This document shows, piece after piece, positions 1 to 13,185 of a stretch of DNA of 64,000 nt (positions are counted from its first letter, which is position 1; each line of letters starts with the position of its first letter). The notes under the pieces are model-generated. The model worked only from the letters and a program-made list of their open reading frames with translations. It was not told the DNA's origin and searched no databases. The position numbers were made by a program, and so were the translations under genes. Source of the DNA: Toxotes chatareus (Eukaryota; Chordata; Actinopteri; Toxotidae); the NCBI GenBank assembly GCA_016801885.1, contig CM028891.1, forward strand, positions 15,599,017 to 15,663,016, read 5' to 3'.

Positions 1-620
1 TCTCTATCATACAGTGCTCTTTGTGGTGCTATCTTGTATGTATCCGTTTGTCTCTATATGCATAGAAGTCAACTTGGCACCCTTACTAACGCTTCATATC
101 TCTGACATGCTTTTTCGACTTTTTCACTGGATACTCACACAGACAGCTCATTGTTTCATGTGCCGCCCCCCACCCCTTTTTTTTTCCCTTCATTTTGCCA
201 TGGAATGCCTGATGTGAGGAGTAAAGAAGTCCTGCCGTGTCGAGCAATGTGGCACCGCTGCTCTCTGGCCTGCCCCTTCCCCTAATTTAATTTTAGCAGT
301 GCTGAAAATTGTTTGCGTCCCAAGCTGAACTGATAGGCCTCTGTTTCCAGAGAGCCTCCGCTGTCCTCGGTGCTCAAAACGGCCTTTGTGCGCCAGTAGC
401 ACAGCACTGAGGCCTCATGAAATATTTACAGGCCAACACCTGGTGTGAGACAGTGAGAGAGGAGCCAGGGAATCAACAACACTGCCACCAATAACTATGA
501 GGCCACAGCTCTATTAATATGTTGACCTCCCAAAAATATTTGCCTTGTTAGTGCTTGATCTTTAGCATTCTCATGAGCAGTGGTAATGATTCAAGTCTCA
601 ACAGAACAAAGAACGAAAAA

Positions 621-722
621 TAATCACAAAACTATTTAGAGTTGAGATGATTGGTCGATTAGAGGATTAGTTGATTGATGCAGAAATAATCGTGAATAAT
701 TGTTAGTTGCTGCCCTAAAATT
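621..722. repeat. AT-rich interspersed repeat fragment
   Basis: GATTGGTCGATTAGAGGATT and GTTAGTTGCTGCCCT are typical of a percomorph repeat family whose copies carry ATTAATCGATT-like cores and a GAGCTGCAACTAA end. Confidence 0.6.
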
Positions 723-3700
723 ATTACTCTGTCATTCTGTGTTTTAATAAAAAATCCTTGATTTTCTTTTATATATAACAATCATAGATGGCATCAGTCC
801 ACCCCCTGTGCACTCTTGGTGTGTAACTCGCTCTGCTTTGTTCTAGCAGTAGTAGTAAGAGTAGTTTTAACATGACACTGGGGGGTTAAACAGGAGACTC
901 TGAGTGTCAGAGGGCGCACTGTCACAACCCTGTTCTGTCAAAAACCTCAAAGAGCAACCAGGATTAATAATTCATAGATGAGGAAACCAATTATAGGCCC
1001 TTGCTCGCATCTGGGTGGAGGGACACTGGGGACTCTAATTGGCCAACCTGCTCTCTGTCTCTCGGGGGGGTGGGCTGAGGTGGCTGGCTGAATGTGACAG
1101 TGGTGTGGATGTCCTCTCTCTTTGTTTGGAGGCCCCTGGCTCTGAGCTTTCAATGTGGGGGATGGCTTCCTTGCTGGTGCGCTGGAAGCCACCTCCGCTG
1201 ACATCCCTGTCGTGATGGACCACACCCAACACAGCAGGAAGAGCTTCCCAAGAGACAATTACAAGGCAAGCAGGAAATCACCAAAATGAAAGTAACATAA
1301 TGGTAGTGAAATAATATGATAACTAAGGATTATTTTTTGACTAATGTATTAATTGATCTGTAAGATGCCAGAGAACGTTTGTACCCACAGTCCTAAAAAG
1401 AAAGATATTCAGGTATTGAAAAAATAGCCATCACAATTTCCCAGAACATTTATTTTTTAACTGTTTACTGAGAAGAGCAAAACCACACCAGCATACACTA
1501 AAGCAGAAAGCCTCGCAAGAGCTTTCTGTGCTCGCAAACCTTTCTTTGGACAGAGATTTTGGCCTCCGATGTGCATCAGCCCACCATAGTCTGGTCTCTC
1601 TCTCTCTCTGTCTGTCTGTCTCTTTTCTCTCCTCTCTCCTTCCATCTCCATTTCTCCTTTGTGGAGAGGAATTCCAGGCTATTGGCCCACACAATTGCCC
1701 GACCATTAGCATATGAAAGCAGCCGAAGGGCAGCAAGTGAGGCGGGAAAAAGGGAGGGAAGGAGAGAGTCATAAAACTTCCAAATCAGTCCCAAACAGAC
1801 ATCAGAAGTTTAATCAGCTTCATGCTAACACATGTGCCTATGTGGCACATAATTCCCTTAGGGAAGTCTTTTATACTGTAAAGCAAGAGGAAGAGAGTTA
1901 GCCGGCTGTTTCATCCTTGTGCTTTTATTCATGAACTCTGTTGTGTGTTGAACTGTTGCGCCTGACAATTTCAGCATGTCAGTGAAAATTGACAAGCTTA
2001 TCTTTTTATCCACGGTTTGTCTTCAACACACCATGGCCAAACCCTGATGGTGATATCGCTTGCTCTCTCAGGCGTAAAAATCAATTAATCTAAAGGATTT
2101 GCTTCACTGTCTGGAGAACTTAATGTGGTCCTGACTGAGGCCATGCCCATTGTGAGATGGATAAATAAGAAAATGTTGTGTACACATGAAAATTACTTTT
2201 CCACACAAATGTTTTCAGGTCATTTTATGAAGTGCTGTCTACACTCAAACAGGAAAACAGCTGTATGCCAAAAGGTCCCTCTTTTGATGCAGAAATCCCT
2301 CTTTGGGTTCCTTTCATTATTGTGTAAGAAGTGGGGCTGACTTGGCTTTTTAGATGAGTCTCAGCAGTTTAAACCTCTGGTCCATCCTCCTGTCCTGCAG
2401 AGCTTACAACTTTGTTGTGATTCAGATGCATTTTTCTTTTATGAAAGTTCACCTGACAACATAAGTAGTTCAGTGAGGACACCTTCTTTGAGTGAGAGAG
2501 GAAGTAAAGACTCACGATACACAACAGTGCATTTTCTGGTGTATCTGTTGTAGGGGGGATTTTTCAAAATCACAGTTTTTGGGTGCTAAAAATTCCACCT
2601 TCATGTGGATTGAATGTCAAAACAAAAAGAAGGAAAGATGCGCTTCATCTTATTGTTGTGGAAAGCATGTGTTGTCTTGGGGAGTTGGGATTTACTGAGG
2701 CATTAAGCCATGAAGTAATACCCCCCACTGAGACAGGTTAATGTTTACAGACAGAGGGCAGTTTTACGCTCAGTGACATGTGTTATCTTAAGATACATGA
2801 ACCTTTGACTTGCACCTCTAAGCATTTTGACAGGATCTTGTTACAAGCAGCACTCAGCACTTATTGGAGGCGTAAGTTTTAGTCAAGTTAATTTCTACTC
2901 TATAATGATTTATAGTAACACAGAAGGCAGCTATGAATGTGGGACACCCAAGTACTGAGGGCGCTTAAATACACATGTTCATCATGAAAGAAAACTAAAT
3001 GAATGCAGAGGTTTCAGTAAAAATTCATGGCAAATACCAAAGACTGTGCCAAGCAGCTTTGATGAATCAGCTTGTAGTTTTTACTCGCCCACAAAAATAG
3101 GTCACATTTGATACACCAAGAAATTTAAGATAATCCCTCCTGTAGCTACTATTTGCTGTGTCATTGTCGCTCCATGCAGCTGCAGACTATGGGCTTTTCT
3201 TCAGCTGAGGCTCAGGACACGTCCGCCCGTGGCCATAAATTTGAGCCGTACTGTTGTCCTCAGCAGTTCGGCTGAGTTTTGTAGTGAAAGGCAGCAACGT
3301 GAACAGAATGCTGATTCACCTCACGCTGCCACAGTAACCCCTCACTCCCCCATCCCCAGCCATCCACACAGAGACATAATCCCTGCGACATATGTGCACA
3401 GTGCTGCAGTAAACATACAGTGATGCTGAATTTATTCTGTGTATGGCAAAACTGCAAAAAATATATTGTGAGGACTGTGACACCACAGGCTTTACTCAAC
3501 AAAACCAAGAAACATCTTGCCCTTGGAGTGTAACCTTGGTAACACAGATAAAAAAAGGCACATAAAAATGTCCTTTTTTCAGTTTTTCAAGTACGCTATT
3601 CTTTTGAGCCAGAGAGAGGGAAAGGAGAGAGTGAGAGAGAAGGCAGCAGAGGATGTGAATAAGAAATAGCTGGATGCTGCTGAGTCTCCTTGGCCCCGTG

Positions 3701-3830
3701 GATGAAAAACTGTCTTGGAGTAGGTGCAGCTCTCTTTGGTGCAATGCAGACACGGCTGGGAGGAGCTTCGCCAGTGGGTGGAGCTTCGCCAGTGGGTGGA
3801 GCTGTATGTGCATGCATGTGTGTGGCCGTG

Positions 3831-3833
<3 letters not shown>

Positions 3834-3872
<39 letters not shown>
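3834..3872. repeat. (GT)n microsatellite
   Basis: Near-perfect GT dinucleotide run; a (TTTA)n tract follows at about 3,965-4,002. Just before it, an 18-bp unit GGAGCTTCGCCAGTGGGT is tandemly duplicated at about 3,761-3,796. Confidence 0.95.
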
Positions 3873-3876
<4 letters not shown>

Positions 3877-6800
3877 CTTGTTTTGTTTTCATCTTTAAGT
3901 GTTTACACTCTCGAGGTGAGGTTGTAGTTATCTCTGGCGCGCTGAAAAGGGTTGCTATGGTGATTTATTTTATTTTTATTTATTTATTTATTTATTTATT
4001 TTTTAACATACGTTTGTTTTCTCATTGTTTGAAAGCTATAACTGCCACCGTGGTGTGCGGTACATCTAAACTCGATCAACCTACTAAGAGCAGTTACGTC
4101 ATGCAAGACAGCCAGAGGGTGGAGCGGGGGGGAGGGAGAATCCCTCTGCAGAGCCATGACAGAGAATCCATAGATCACTGGTGTGTGTCGGTCACCCCCT
4201 CTATACTCTTACCCTCTCTACTAACTGCTATCAGAATAAAACACTTGTCCTTTACTATCTCATTTCTCATTTAGCTGAGATGGACGGATCAATAACTTTA
4301 GGAGAGTAGTTTGTTCTCAGTGCATTTGTTTCTAAAACTCTGAATTCTGAAAAACTCAGGCACCATCATGTCCTTCTCCTGTCCTTCCAGCTCTTTCATA
4401 AAATGGTGAGCCCAGCATATTTTCCTGTTTTCCTCACACAGCCAGGAGGCATCGCAGTAAAAGGGGCGTTAATTGGCTGCCTGTGCGGTGCCAGAGCACG
4501 CGATTGGCCGGACAGTGCAGGCTGTATAGCGGCACAGACAGTGATAATGATGCCCTCTGTCCTGTATCAGTCAGTGTGTGTGCACCGCTTTGTTCTGATA
4601 ATGATGAAACACACATGCCATTAGCATTCAGAGCATCTCCACACCTATGGTCGTCTGGCAGCGTGACAGGGACAGGCTGAGCCCTCATTTACTAATCAAC
4701 AGTGATGAATTGCAAGCAAAACCAATCTGACAGTGTCATAGGAGAGTGTCACAGGTCATGGTGCCAAATTTGCTATTTTTGCAGAACTGTATACCTCTCC
4801 ACCCTCCCCTGGAAATCCATTTCACTGCCATTGTCTGCCTCTCTAACACAAATGACATCCATCTGTTTCTCCCTCGCTGTTTTCCTTTGGCTTTTATATT
4901 TTAAAAGGCTCTGTGCATGCATGCCAGAGAGAATGGCTCACGAGTCGACTGGCTGTTTACTGTGGTGATTGAGAATGTGGTGGACACTCCCTCTCAGTTA
5001 TATGGGGCCCAAGGATGATTAGAAAACAGTGTGATAGAGGGAGACAAAGGGGAGATGGTGTGTGAAAGATATAACAGAAGTAAAGAGATACTGAGACCAG
5101 AGTTACAGATCCTAAAGTTAAGGGCCACAAGTGCTGTGATGTGCAGTGAGAAGAGGCAGCAATAAGGGACAGGAGATGGAGGGAAAGAGGAAGAGATGAG
5201 TAGTATGAGGTTTTTATTGTTTCCAGCTGGACCCGGGTGTGGTCATCATGGCCTGGAGACCTGCTGTGTTCAGTTCTGCTCCGAGTCCTCCTTCACAGCC
5301 TCTGACCCATCTGCCAAATGTCTTCTCTGTGTGTTGTTTTGTTTCTGCATATGGTCCTGCACGTGCCTGGCTTAATTTTGATTTAATTGAGTTGTGTGAT
5401 ATTATTTCAGGATTATTTTACATTTACATTTTATGTGCAGGTTGTGAGCAGGTGCCTGCAGTGTCTGGCTGCAGTGTATGCATTTGCCACTGCTGGAATA
5501 AAACTGGTGCCGTTTCAATTACAGGTTGATCTGAAATCTTAGAAGAAACCCAGAAAGAGGAATATGTGAATATGGAATAAGTTGAATTTGACACTCAGTT
5601 TTCTATTGTTCGCTGTGACTACCAACTGTTTTTGACATGTTTCATTGTCTGTTGAGGGTCGGCTGAGGTAGAGTGACAGGGGTGTAGCTCTGTCAGCAGT
5701 TTCTGTCCAGCCTAGCAAATATCCACAGTCATCAGTGTTGTCTCTTTCTGTGACTGAGAGACAATTTGCTAATAATCATCTGCTCTTTCCACATCAAAGT
5801 TTAAACGTTTCCTTACATGAAAAGAAAACATCACCTGCAAATGAATGAGTACTTGAAAGTTCAGTTGTGTGCAGACATCCCCTGTTACTGTGTTGCGCCA
5901 CATTTTTGAAAATAATTCAACACAGTGTACAAATAGGATGGAAAAAGCAACAAAGACGTCCAAAATAGCCAAACATCCAAACAGTTACGGGAAGAAAACA
6001 GGCTGCCAGATGGACTGTGAAAAGCCTCCATTAGTGAAAATACCAGTTAGCATGGCTTGCATTGGCTTATACTAGCCAAACTAAATTATGAAGCATGGAT
6101 TCAATTACATAACATTAAGCTACACTTAAAACAGTTGCTTTTGTGATTGTTTTGATGGATAGAGTCTGACAGAGGGGGTGCTGGGGTGGTCACTTTTGTT
6201 ATTCCTCACAGGATTTAGTTTTGGCATGTATGAAAGATAATGAAAGTGTCACTGACAGGCATGTAGCCACAGCGTGTAGAAAAACGCAGCTTTTAAACCA
6301 AAGAAATGCAGCCCTCACCGCACAATCCTCCTCTGGCAGCATTTCGGTGCAGTCCTCGGCCGTGTGGTTTTTCCTCTTCTCTCATCGCTTCATTATTCAA
6401 TTAAGCAGTAAAACACATGTTAAGTTTAACATTAACCGCACAGAGGATCCCCTATTGGGACAAGAGCAGTAAAGATCAACCTTGTGCTCTTGTATCATGC
6501 TCCGTAGGAAGAGATGAGACTCTCAACCTGGTTTCCATTTAGACCTCCAGTGGACGAGGATGATGCCGCTCGACGGGTGCACCCAGTAAATACCTTTTGG
6601 TTTGGATAGTGCGAATGTAGAAAGCCAGGTTGCCAGGTCAGGGGTGGATGAGGCGCACATGGGTAGAAAAGGAAACATGGAGCCAGGACGAGAAATATTA
6701 CCCTAAGTGGAGGAGACATTTGGTCTCTACTGCTTGTGGTTCAAGTAGATGGCTATAATCCTAAGCACTAGATCTATCTCTATATTAGCCCTTGAGTGTG

Positions 6801-9594
6801 TATCTGTTGGTATTGAGGCTAATGGGGTCAAGAAACAGTAGTGTCCAAAGCTCTGATTCAGGTGCAGAGATGCTCCCATCAAAGCACCCCATCCCTCCCA
6901 GTGGGGCCATCCGTCATCTCAGCTCAGGGGTTTTTCTTGTCTGATTTGATTGATTGCTTTGACTGGCACTAATGGACATGTGGCTGCATGCACACACGTG
7001 ATAAAATACACATGCACATCAGCATGCAGTAGAGAGTATCACATACACATTGCGTAAATTCACACACACTTCAGACACACTTATTCTGGGCCTTTCCACA
7101 GTCTCAACATTCCACTGGCCGTATCTCACCGAAGGCCCCAACTGCTTTTAATCAGTTGGGTCACGAGGCGCTCCAGATGGGCCTCAGTGTTGGGTGGGAC
7201 TGCCGCGGACGTGGTTGAGGAGGAGGGGGCTTGAGCTCTTAATAGTCAACATATTTGTGCCCCCTCTCCTCTCTCCTCTACAGCCCCTCCCGTCCTGTAT
7301 TGCGTCACCCTCCTCAGAGACCTGTGCTGGACAGCTTGCGCTACGCTGGCCCTGCCGTGTTCAGCGCATGCATTTCTGAGGCTCCCACTTCTCCAGAATT
7401 TTACTAGCTAACATTTTCCATCGTCAGACTGCATGCTCTGAGTGTTTTGAAAAGAGCACTGTGTGCTTTTGGACAGCGTCATTGCAGGATGTGCTTTTAT
7501 AGTCTGAGGAAAGGTGTAGGTGTACATTGCAATTTAGTAACTTTTTTTCCCTGTAATATTGAGTTCACTCAGTACAGAATGTCTTGATCTAGACATGTGG
7601 GCCACACGATAAAATATGTGCAGAATGTGCATGGAATCTCCTGGTTCAGTAAATATCTACCTAACCAGGATAAGAGTGAGACCTCATGGATGCACCAGCA
7701 TCATTTTTTTGGTCAGCATCCCGCGTGTTGTATCTAGTTAACATTGGGAAAGAAGAGGAAGTTTGGGAGGAAGAAGGAGATTTTGTAAAGGAGTCCTGAA
7801 TGTGAAAGAGCAACCAAAGCTAGAACATGAGGGCAAGGATTCCTTTGGCAGGTGTAAGGAGCAGGTTTGTCACTTTCTTCCTTGCGGAGTAGCCAAAACA
7901 ACGCACAGTATGCATATGAACACACAGAGTATTTTCATCCCTTCAGTTGTTTAACTACCATAATAAATGGTTTTTGTCAGCATGTCATTATACCATCTCG
8001 TGCCTTAATTCTCTCCGTGTTCAGTCTTGCTTTGACAGTGTTTACGGCTGTTACCTGGATACCGTAGTACTAATCTCTCCTTTCCTCTCCCCCACACCGC
8101 TGAGGTCTCGCATTACAGGGGCTGACGTTGCAGCACAGGCCTGTTGGGTTAATTCTTGCAGGGCACGTGCCCTGGGTGAAGGTCGCAACACATCCGTGCT
8201 ACAGGAAACGTCTGGGATAGTCTCACAAACTTCGAGCGGAACGGGATCTAACATAGTCCTGGGTTGTTCCTCATCCCCAGCAGAGTGGTTCCTGTCCTCT
8301 TACTGAGAATGTGGTTTAGGTTTCCACAGTTTAGCAAGATAAGTCCATGTCAAAGTGACGAGGCCCTCTAGCAGAAGAGTTAACTGTACCAGGAGCGAAG
8401 CATTTTTACTCCTTAACCCAACCAAACCTTAGCCAGTGTTGTTGCATCATGAAAAAAATGCATCTTTCATCCATGGTTTGTAAAAGTTTGGAAGGCACTG
8501 ATGAGGTTGCTAATGATGTTGTCCTCCCAGGATGAGCCGTTACAAAGAACATATTTGTGGTTTCATTTGGACCTGACTTGTTGCCTTTTTGAATGCCTCA
8601 GGCAGCAGAGGAGGGATATACTGTGACTCCTGCCACTATTCCTGACGCCATGGTGGAACATTCCTGTCAGTGGGATTGACTGAGTGAGGTTTGCTCAGTT
8701 TAGCAGCTGATCTCGGCTCTCCTAAAAGGATTAGTGTTGTTGCACCTACAGGGCAGACACTGGGCTTCCCTTGACGGTTGCTGTCTACCTGCGACTGTCC
8801 ATCTGCCAAGCTGTCCTGCACTCACCTGCACTCTCGTCCACATACTCGATTTGTCCTTGCCAATTTAGACTGGCAAGCTAAACCAGTGAGCTCTGGATTT
8901 AGCTAACCCCCTGCTACTTTTTCTCTGTGTCTCCTTACACTTTCTCCTTCCTAGCCACTTAATCATGACTTGTTGCCCTTTCAACAATCCTCAACCCTCT
9001 CACTGGTGCCACTTGGCAAGTTGATGGCCACTTCAAGGACAGTCCTCACACCATTGATAGGATATGAACAACTTGTTTGATTAATCCAGCTGCTTTCCTC
9101 TCTGCTGTCATTACTTTTTCCTTAACGGGAGAATCAAGCAGGCTACAGGCATGAAACTCTTTACTGTGACGTAATACTACTTTTTATGGGAGGATACATT
9201 TATAGCTAGAAAAATAAAAGCCCTGTCAGTTTGATGTTCAGGATAGACCTGACGAGTCCTTACAATTGCAGAAAGCCAGGCATGATATAAAAAAGAAGAC
9301 ATTTGTGGTTTGAATCTGTTGTAGATTTATGACATGCAATCATTTTCTTTATTTTTGCCAATGTTCCAAAGTAGTAGCAGAAATACTGCAAGTTTTTGAA
9401 ATAAAATGGGTGTTGGGTGTAGGGTCAGAGACACCTACAGACCTGGTCTGAGTCGGTGAACATTACATAAAGACGCTTCATCTGTCCAAGTCTCCATTAA
9501 GGCGAAGTGTCTTGTCTGGTGCTCCTCTTACGTAACACTTAACCTTTAGCCTTAACCTTGAAACCTAATTCTATTTTACGTGCCAGTGAAAGCT

Positions 9595-9596
<2 letters not shown>

Positions 9597-9627
<31 letters not shown>
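9597..9627. repeat. (GT)n microsatellite
   Basis: Perfect GT dinucleotide run in upstream DNA. Confidence 0.95.
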
Positions 9628-9629
<2 letters not shown>

Positions 9630-10626
9630 GTTCTGTTTAGCATTATTATATGGGGGTGTCATACAAGAGTCCTTTCTGTCCGCAGTAGAAATCATCCACT
9701 CTCCCGCCAACAGATTAGAAACAGATTTAATGCTTAATCAGTTGCTCTAGCTCAGCCCCACTACCATCATGGTCTTCTTCTCCTACATGACACACACACA
9801 GACACACACACATGCTTGTGCACACACACTCCTGCCCCTCCTCCCAGACATATGAGCAAGTGACAGTCAGTGGAGTTTGCTGGTGAAGCCATCTGGCCCT
9901 CAATCTGGACTTGCAGTACCACCACCAGCCCTTTCTCTCCCTCTCTTACGGTAACACATAAGATGACACACGTGCCACATCGCAGCACAAACAATGGGTG
10001 CTGCTGAGTCACAGTTTTGGATGTTCAACCGATACATGTGATTAACAGTTATTTCCTAATTTTGGTAAGAGTAGTTCTAAGTGAATTTTCTCCTGCCTCC
10101 AGATCGGCGGAGAGTAGCTGTTTCCCCAGGAGGCTGATGATGTTTATTTGTATATATTTGTACATATTTATTTATGTATTACATTGGTACTGTTGCATTT
10201 TTAATTTAACCGCTGCAAGGCAAGTTTCCCTTCAAGGGACAAGAAAATAAGAGAAATAATTAATAAACATGTGCAGTAATTGAAAATATCCAGAATGTTT
10301 ATATAAGAAATTTGTCTTTAACACTACAGTGATAATAATACTCATAAAAAAACTGTCTGTCTCTCTCTTTACATAGAGTTCTGCAGCAGTGCATTTAACA
10401 GGCTTTAGCTGGTGGTGTGTAAAAGATGCACCACAGTCATGAGGACAGTCTGGTGCATGTTTAACACCACAGTAAAGGGCATCTTATAGTCTTTGTTTTC
10501 AACATTTAAATGATACACAACACAATGTTTTGATTACCATCCATTAGTGTTAAGCTGCATCTTTACAGCCTAAGACATTTTATGGACACGCCGATGATTG
10601 CAAGACTTTAACTTGAGATGTGGCCT

Positions 10627-10668
10627 TTTTCATCTCAGTAAAGTTGTTGATCTTTACTGAGATGAAAA
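10627..10668. repeat. Perfect 17-bp inverted repeat, 8-nt loop
   Basis: TTTTCATCTCAGTAAAG (10,627-10,643) and CTTTACTGAGATGAAAA (10,652-10,668) are exact reverse complements around TTGTTGAT. No ORF or known family recognised. Confidence 0.95.
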
Positions 10669-12628
10669 TAACTACATCTAGCTGTGTTCGAATGACAAGC
10701 AAGGCAAGATGATGCATCAGTTTTTTTTTTGTTTTTTTTTTAGCAATTAAGTGAAGGGTGTGTGTGACAGGAAAATGAAGAATATATAAGGACGCTCATT
10801 GTCAAGTGGTTCCTCTAAAGGGTTATTCATCAGTCAACTTGGACTCATTTACCCCAGTTTAAGAAAATACAGACAGACAGGCAGACAAACACACGCTCAC
10901 ATAGAGCAATGATTCGTCAGTCCTGCGGCCTTGGGGTCTCAGCCCCTCTGGACAGACATGGGAAGAAAGCATTCCAGTGAAGAATGGCTGAGCTGCTCCA
11001 CGCTGTGAGAGGTGGAGAGCTAAATAGTCTTTTCTTCAGCTTATCTGGCCTTGGTCCTCATTACATAACTGGGTTTTGTTGGACAGACACATAGAGTGGA
11101 ACAGGCCTAAGAAAAGCAGGGACCGTTGTAGCAGTAAAGAGCCTCTGATGTCAGCTGTTAAAGGAAATGCCGCTTGGGTAAACAGTCAGCACTGAAAGAA
11201 TGCTTTGATCCAATTTAGTATCAGTGTAATGGAGAATGTTAGAAGTTTGTCAATACATCACATGTGCCTGGTTTCTTGTTAACACGCAGACGGACATCAA
11301 ACAGCATCAGCTCCAGAACTATTCTCTACCCAGTGACGTTGGCTCTCAGCTGAAAGACGACATTCTTCTCTCCACGGCTAATACAGGACATTACTGTTCG
11401 GTCACACCTGCCCCGCCCTGTTTAAATCCCATGTCTGTCTGTATGTCTGCAGCAGGTCCCATGAACTCTCTTGAACCCCACCCTGAACAGCAGTCCTGGC
11501 TGACGTTAGCAACAGCTATGCACTGTCCAAACCATTTTTCAACAGCCCCATCATCTCTTGGGGCTCTCAGTTTATCTGCATTCCCTTATTTCACCCTGAA
11601 TTCATGTCCTTATCTCACTCATGACCCTTTGTGTCCAATTTCATCTCCATTCTCGCCTGTATTCCCAACTGCTTACGCCATTGTCTTATCCCCATCTTTG
11701 TTCCCACCAGTAGACTCAAACCTGTAACCTCAGGCTCCAGCCCTGCAGTGACTCGAGTGAGACGCACCAGCTGAGATCAGACAGCAGCTCAGACATGATG
11801 TTAAAAAAAAAAAAAAATCTCTGATTACAGTTGAGCTGATCTACAGAATTACTCGGGCCGTAAATCAGACCTGCATCCTCTCTGAGATGCTGCCAAAGGC
11901 GCTCAGGAGGAACGCCTTTCCCTGCAGCAACACGAAAGCAGCTGACTGACATGTTGATAATTTCTTTTCCCCATGGAGCTGAAATTAAGCTGTGTGATCC
12001 TATCTCGGGAATCTTGTTGGGTTTTCTTGAGCTTTTTACTCCCCACATCAGAGCTGTTTGTTTTGGTGACACATTGACTTAACTGCAGAATAAGGACCTT
12101 AACCATATAACGACTGCGGCTATGCAGAGGTTTTAGAGTCCTTGCATCCAAACACCAGTGTGGTTCCTTTAATGAGATGCAACATGATGTCACCGAGTGA
12201 GTTTCTGGGCGTGCATGTCAATGTCTTAATTGATGACGCCGCTGAAGCCAAACTCAGAGGTCTGATGAAGTGCAGCAAAGGGCGCCTGGAAAAGGGGGGA
12301 GTTCAGAAAACACACCCATTGGCAGGAAAGTGAGGGATGAAGGGAAATGGATAAAGGAGGATGGGAGTGGAGATTTGCAGTACTGTATGTGCTCCAACTC
12401 AGGCCTTGTTTACACAGGGGAAACTATCATGGTGTTTTCCATGGACCATCATTCCTCTGTTAGACACTACAGGCATCCACAGTCACTCAGAGTGCACATT
12501 TTCTTGAACTCTTCTTCTCTTTTTCTGTCTGTTTCCCTCATTTTCTCTCTCGCCATTCCCCCTCACTTTCCACCTCTTGCTGGATCATAATAGCAGTGTA
12601 ATTTACAGCTCTTGGTCAGCCCAGTGCT

Positions 12629-12659
<31 letters not shown>

Positions 12660-12671
12660 CGCGCGTGTGTG
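12629..12671. repeat. (GT)n(GC)n microsatellite
   Basis: An unbroken alternating purine-pyrimidine run, GT repeats passing into GC repeats and back to GT. Such sequence has high Z-DNA potential. Confidence 0.95.
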
Positions 12672-12904
12672 TTGTTTAAAGGGCGTGTCCCACAGCCCTC
12701 ATCAGTGTTGGCTCCAGTGCAGAGTGCCTCTATTCATAACCAATACCAGATCTGTTACAGTCCACTGAATGCCTTCACAATAACGCAATTTCACTAGTAT
12801 TGTAAATGAAAATGTCTTTTAATATGTGTGTTTAACTGTTTCCTTTATATGAAGTTAAATTATGGCTAGAGCATCAAAACCCTTGTTTGTTAGAGAAAAG
12901 GAGA

Positions 12905-13185
12905 GCTGCAACTCACACTTACCTTTGTTATTAAGTGAACAATTAATTGTGTAGTCAAATATCAAAAAACGGTCTACAAATTGTCATTTTTATCCAACCA
13001 ACAACACAAAACCCCAAATATTTATAATTTATAATGAAAAAGCAGCAAATCCTTAGATTTGAGGAATCGATTGTCAGTTTTGCGTGATAAAGTCCTTAAA
13101 AGTTGATTATCAAAATAATTTTCGATTAGTTTTCTGTTGATTGTTCAGTCAGCTCATTATTTTAGCGCAAGAGCAAACATGAAAG
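12905..13185. repeat. AT-rich interspersed repeat, near full length
   Basis: Begins GAGAGCTGCAACTCACACTT and ends with TTTCGATTAGTTTTCTGTTG; the same family as the fragment near 650 but longer. Confidence 0.65.

Noticed and set aside
11236..11727. 163-codon open frame
   Set aside because: Low-complexity Pro/Ser/Leu composition, no splice context or recognised motif.
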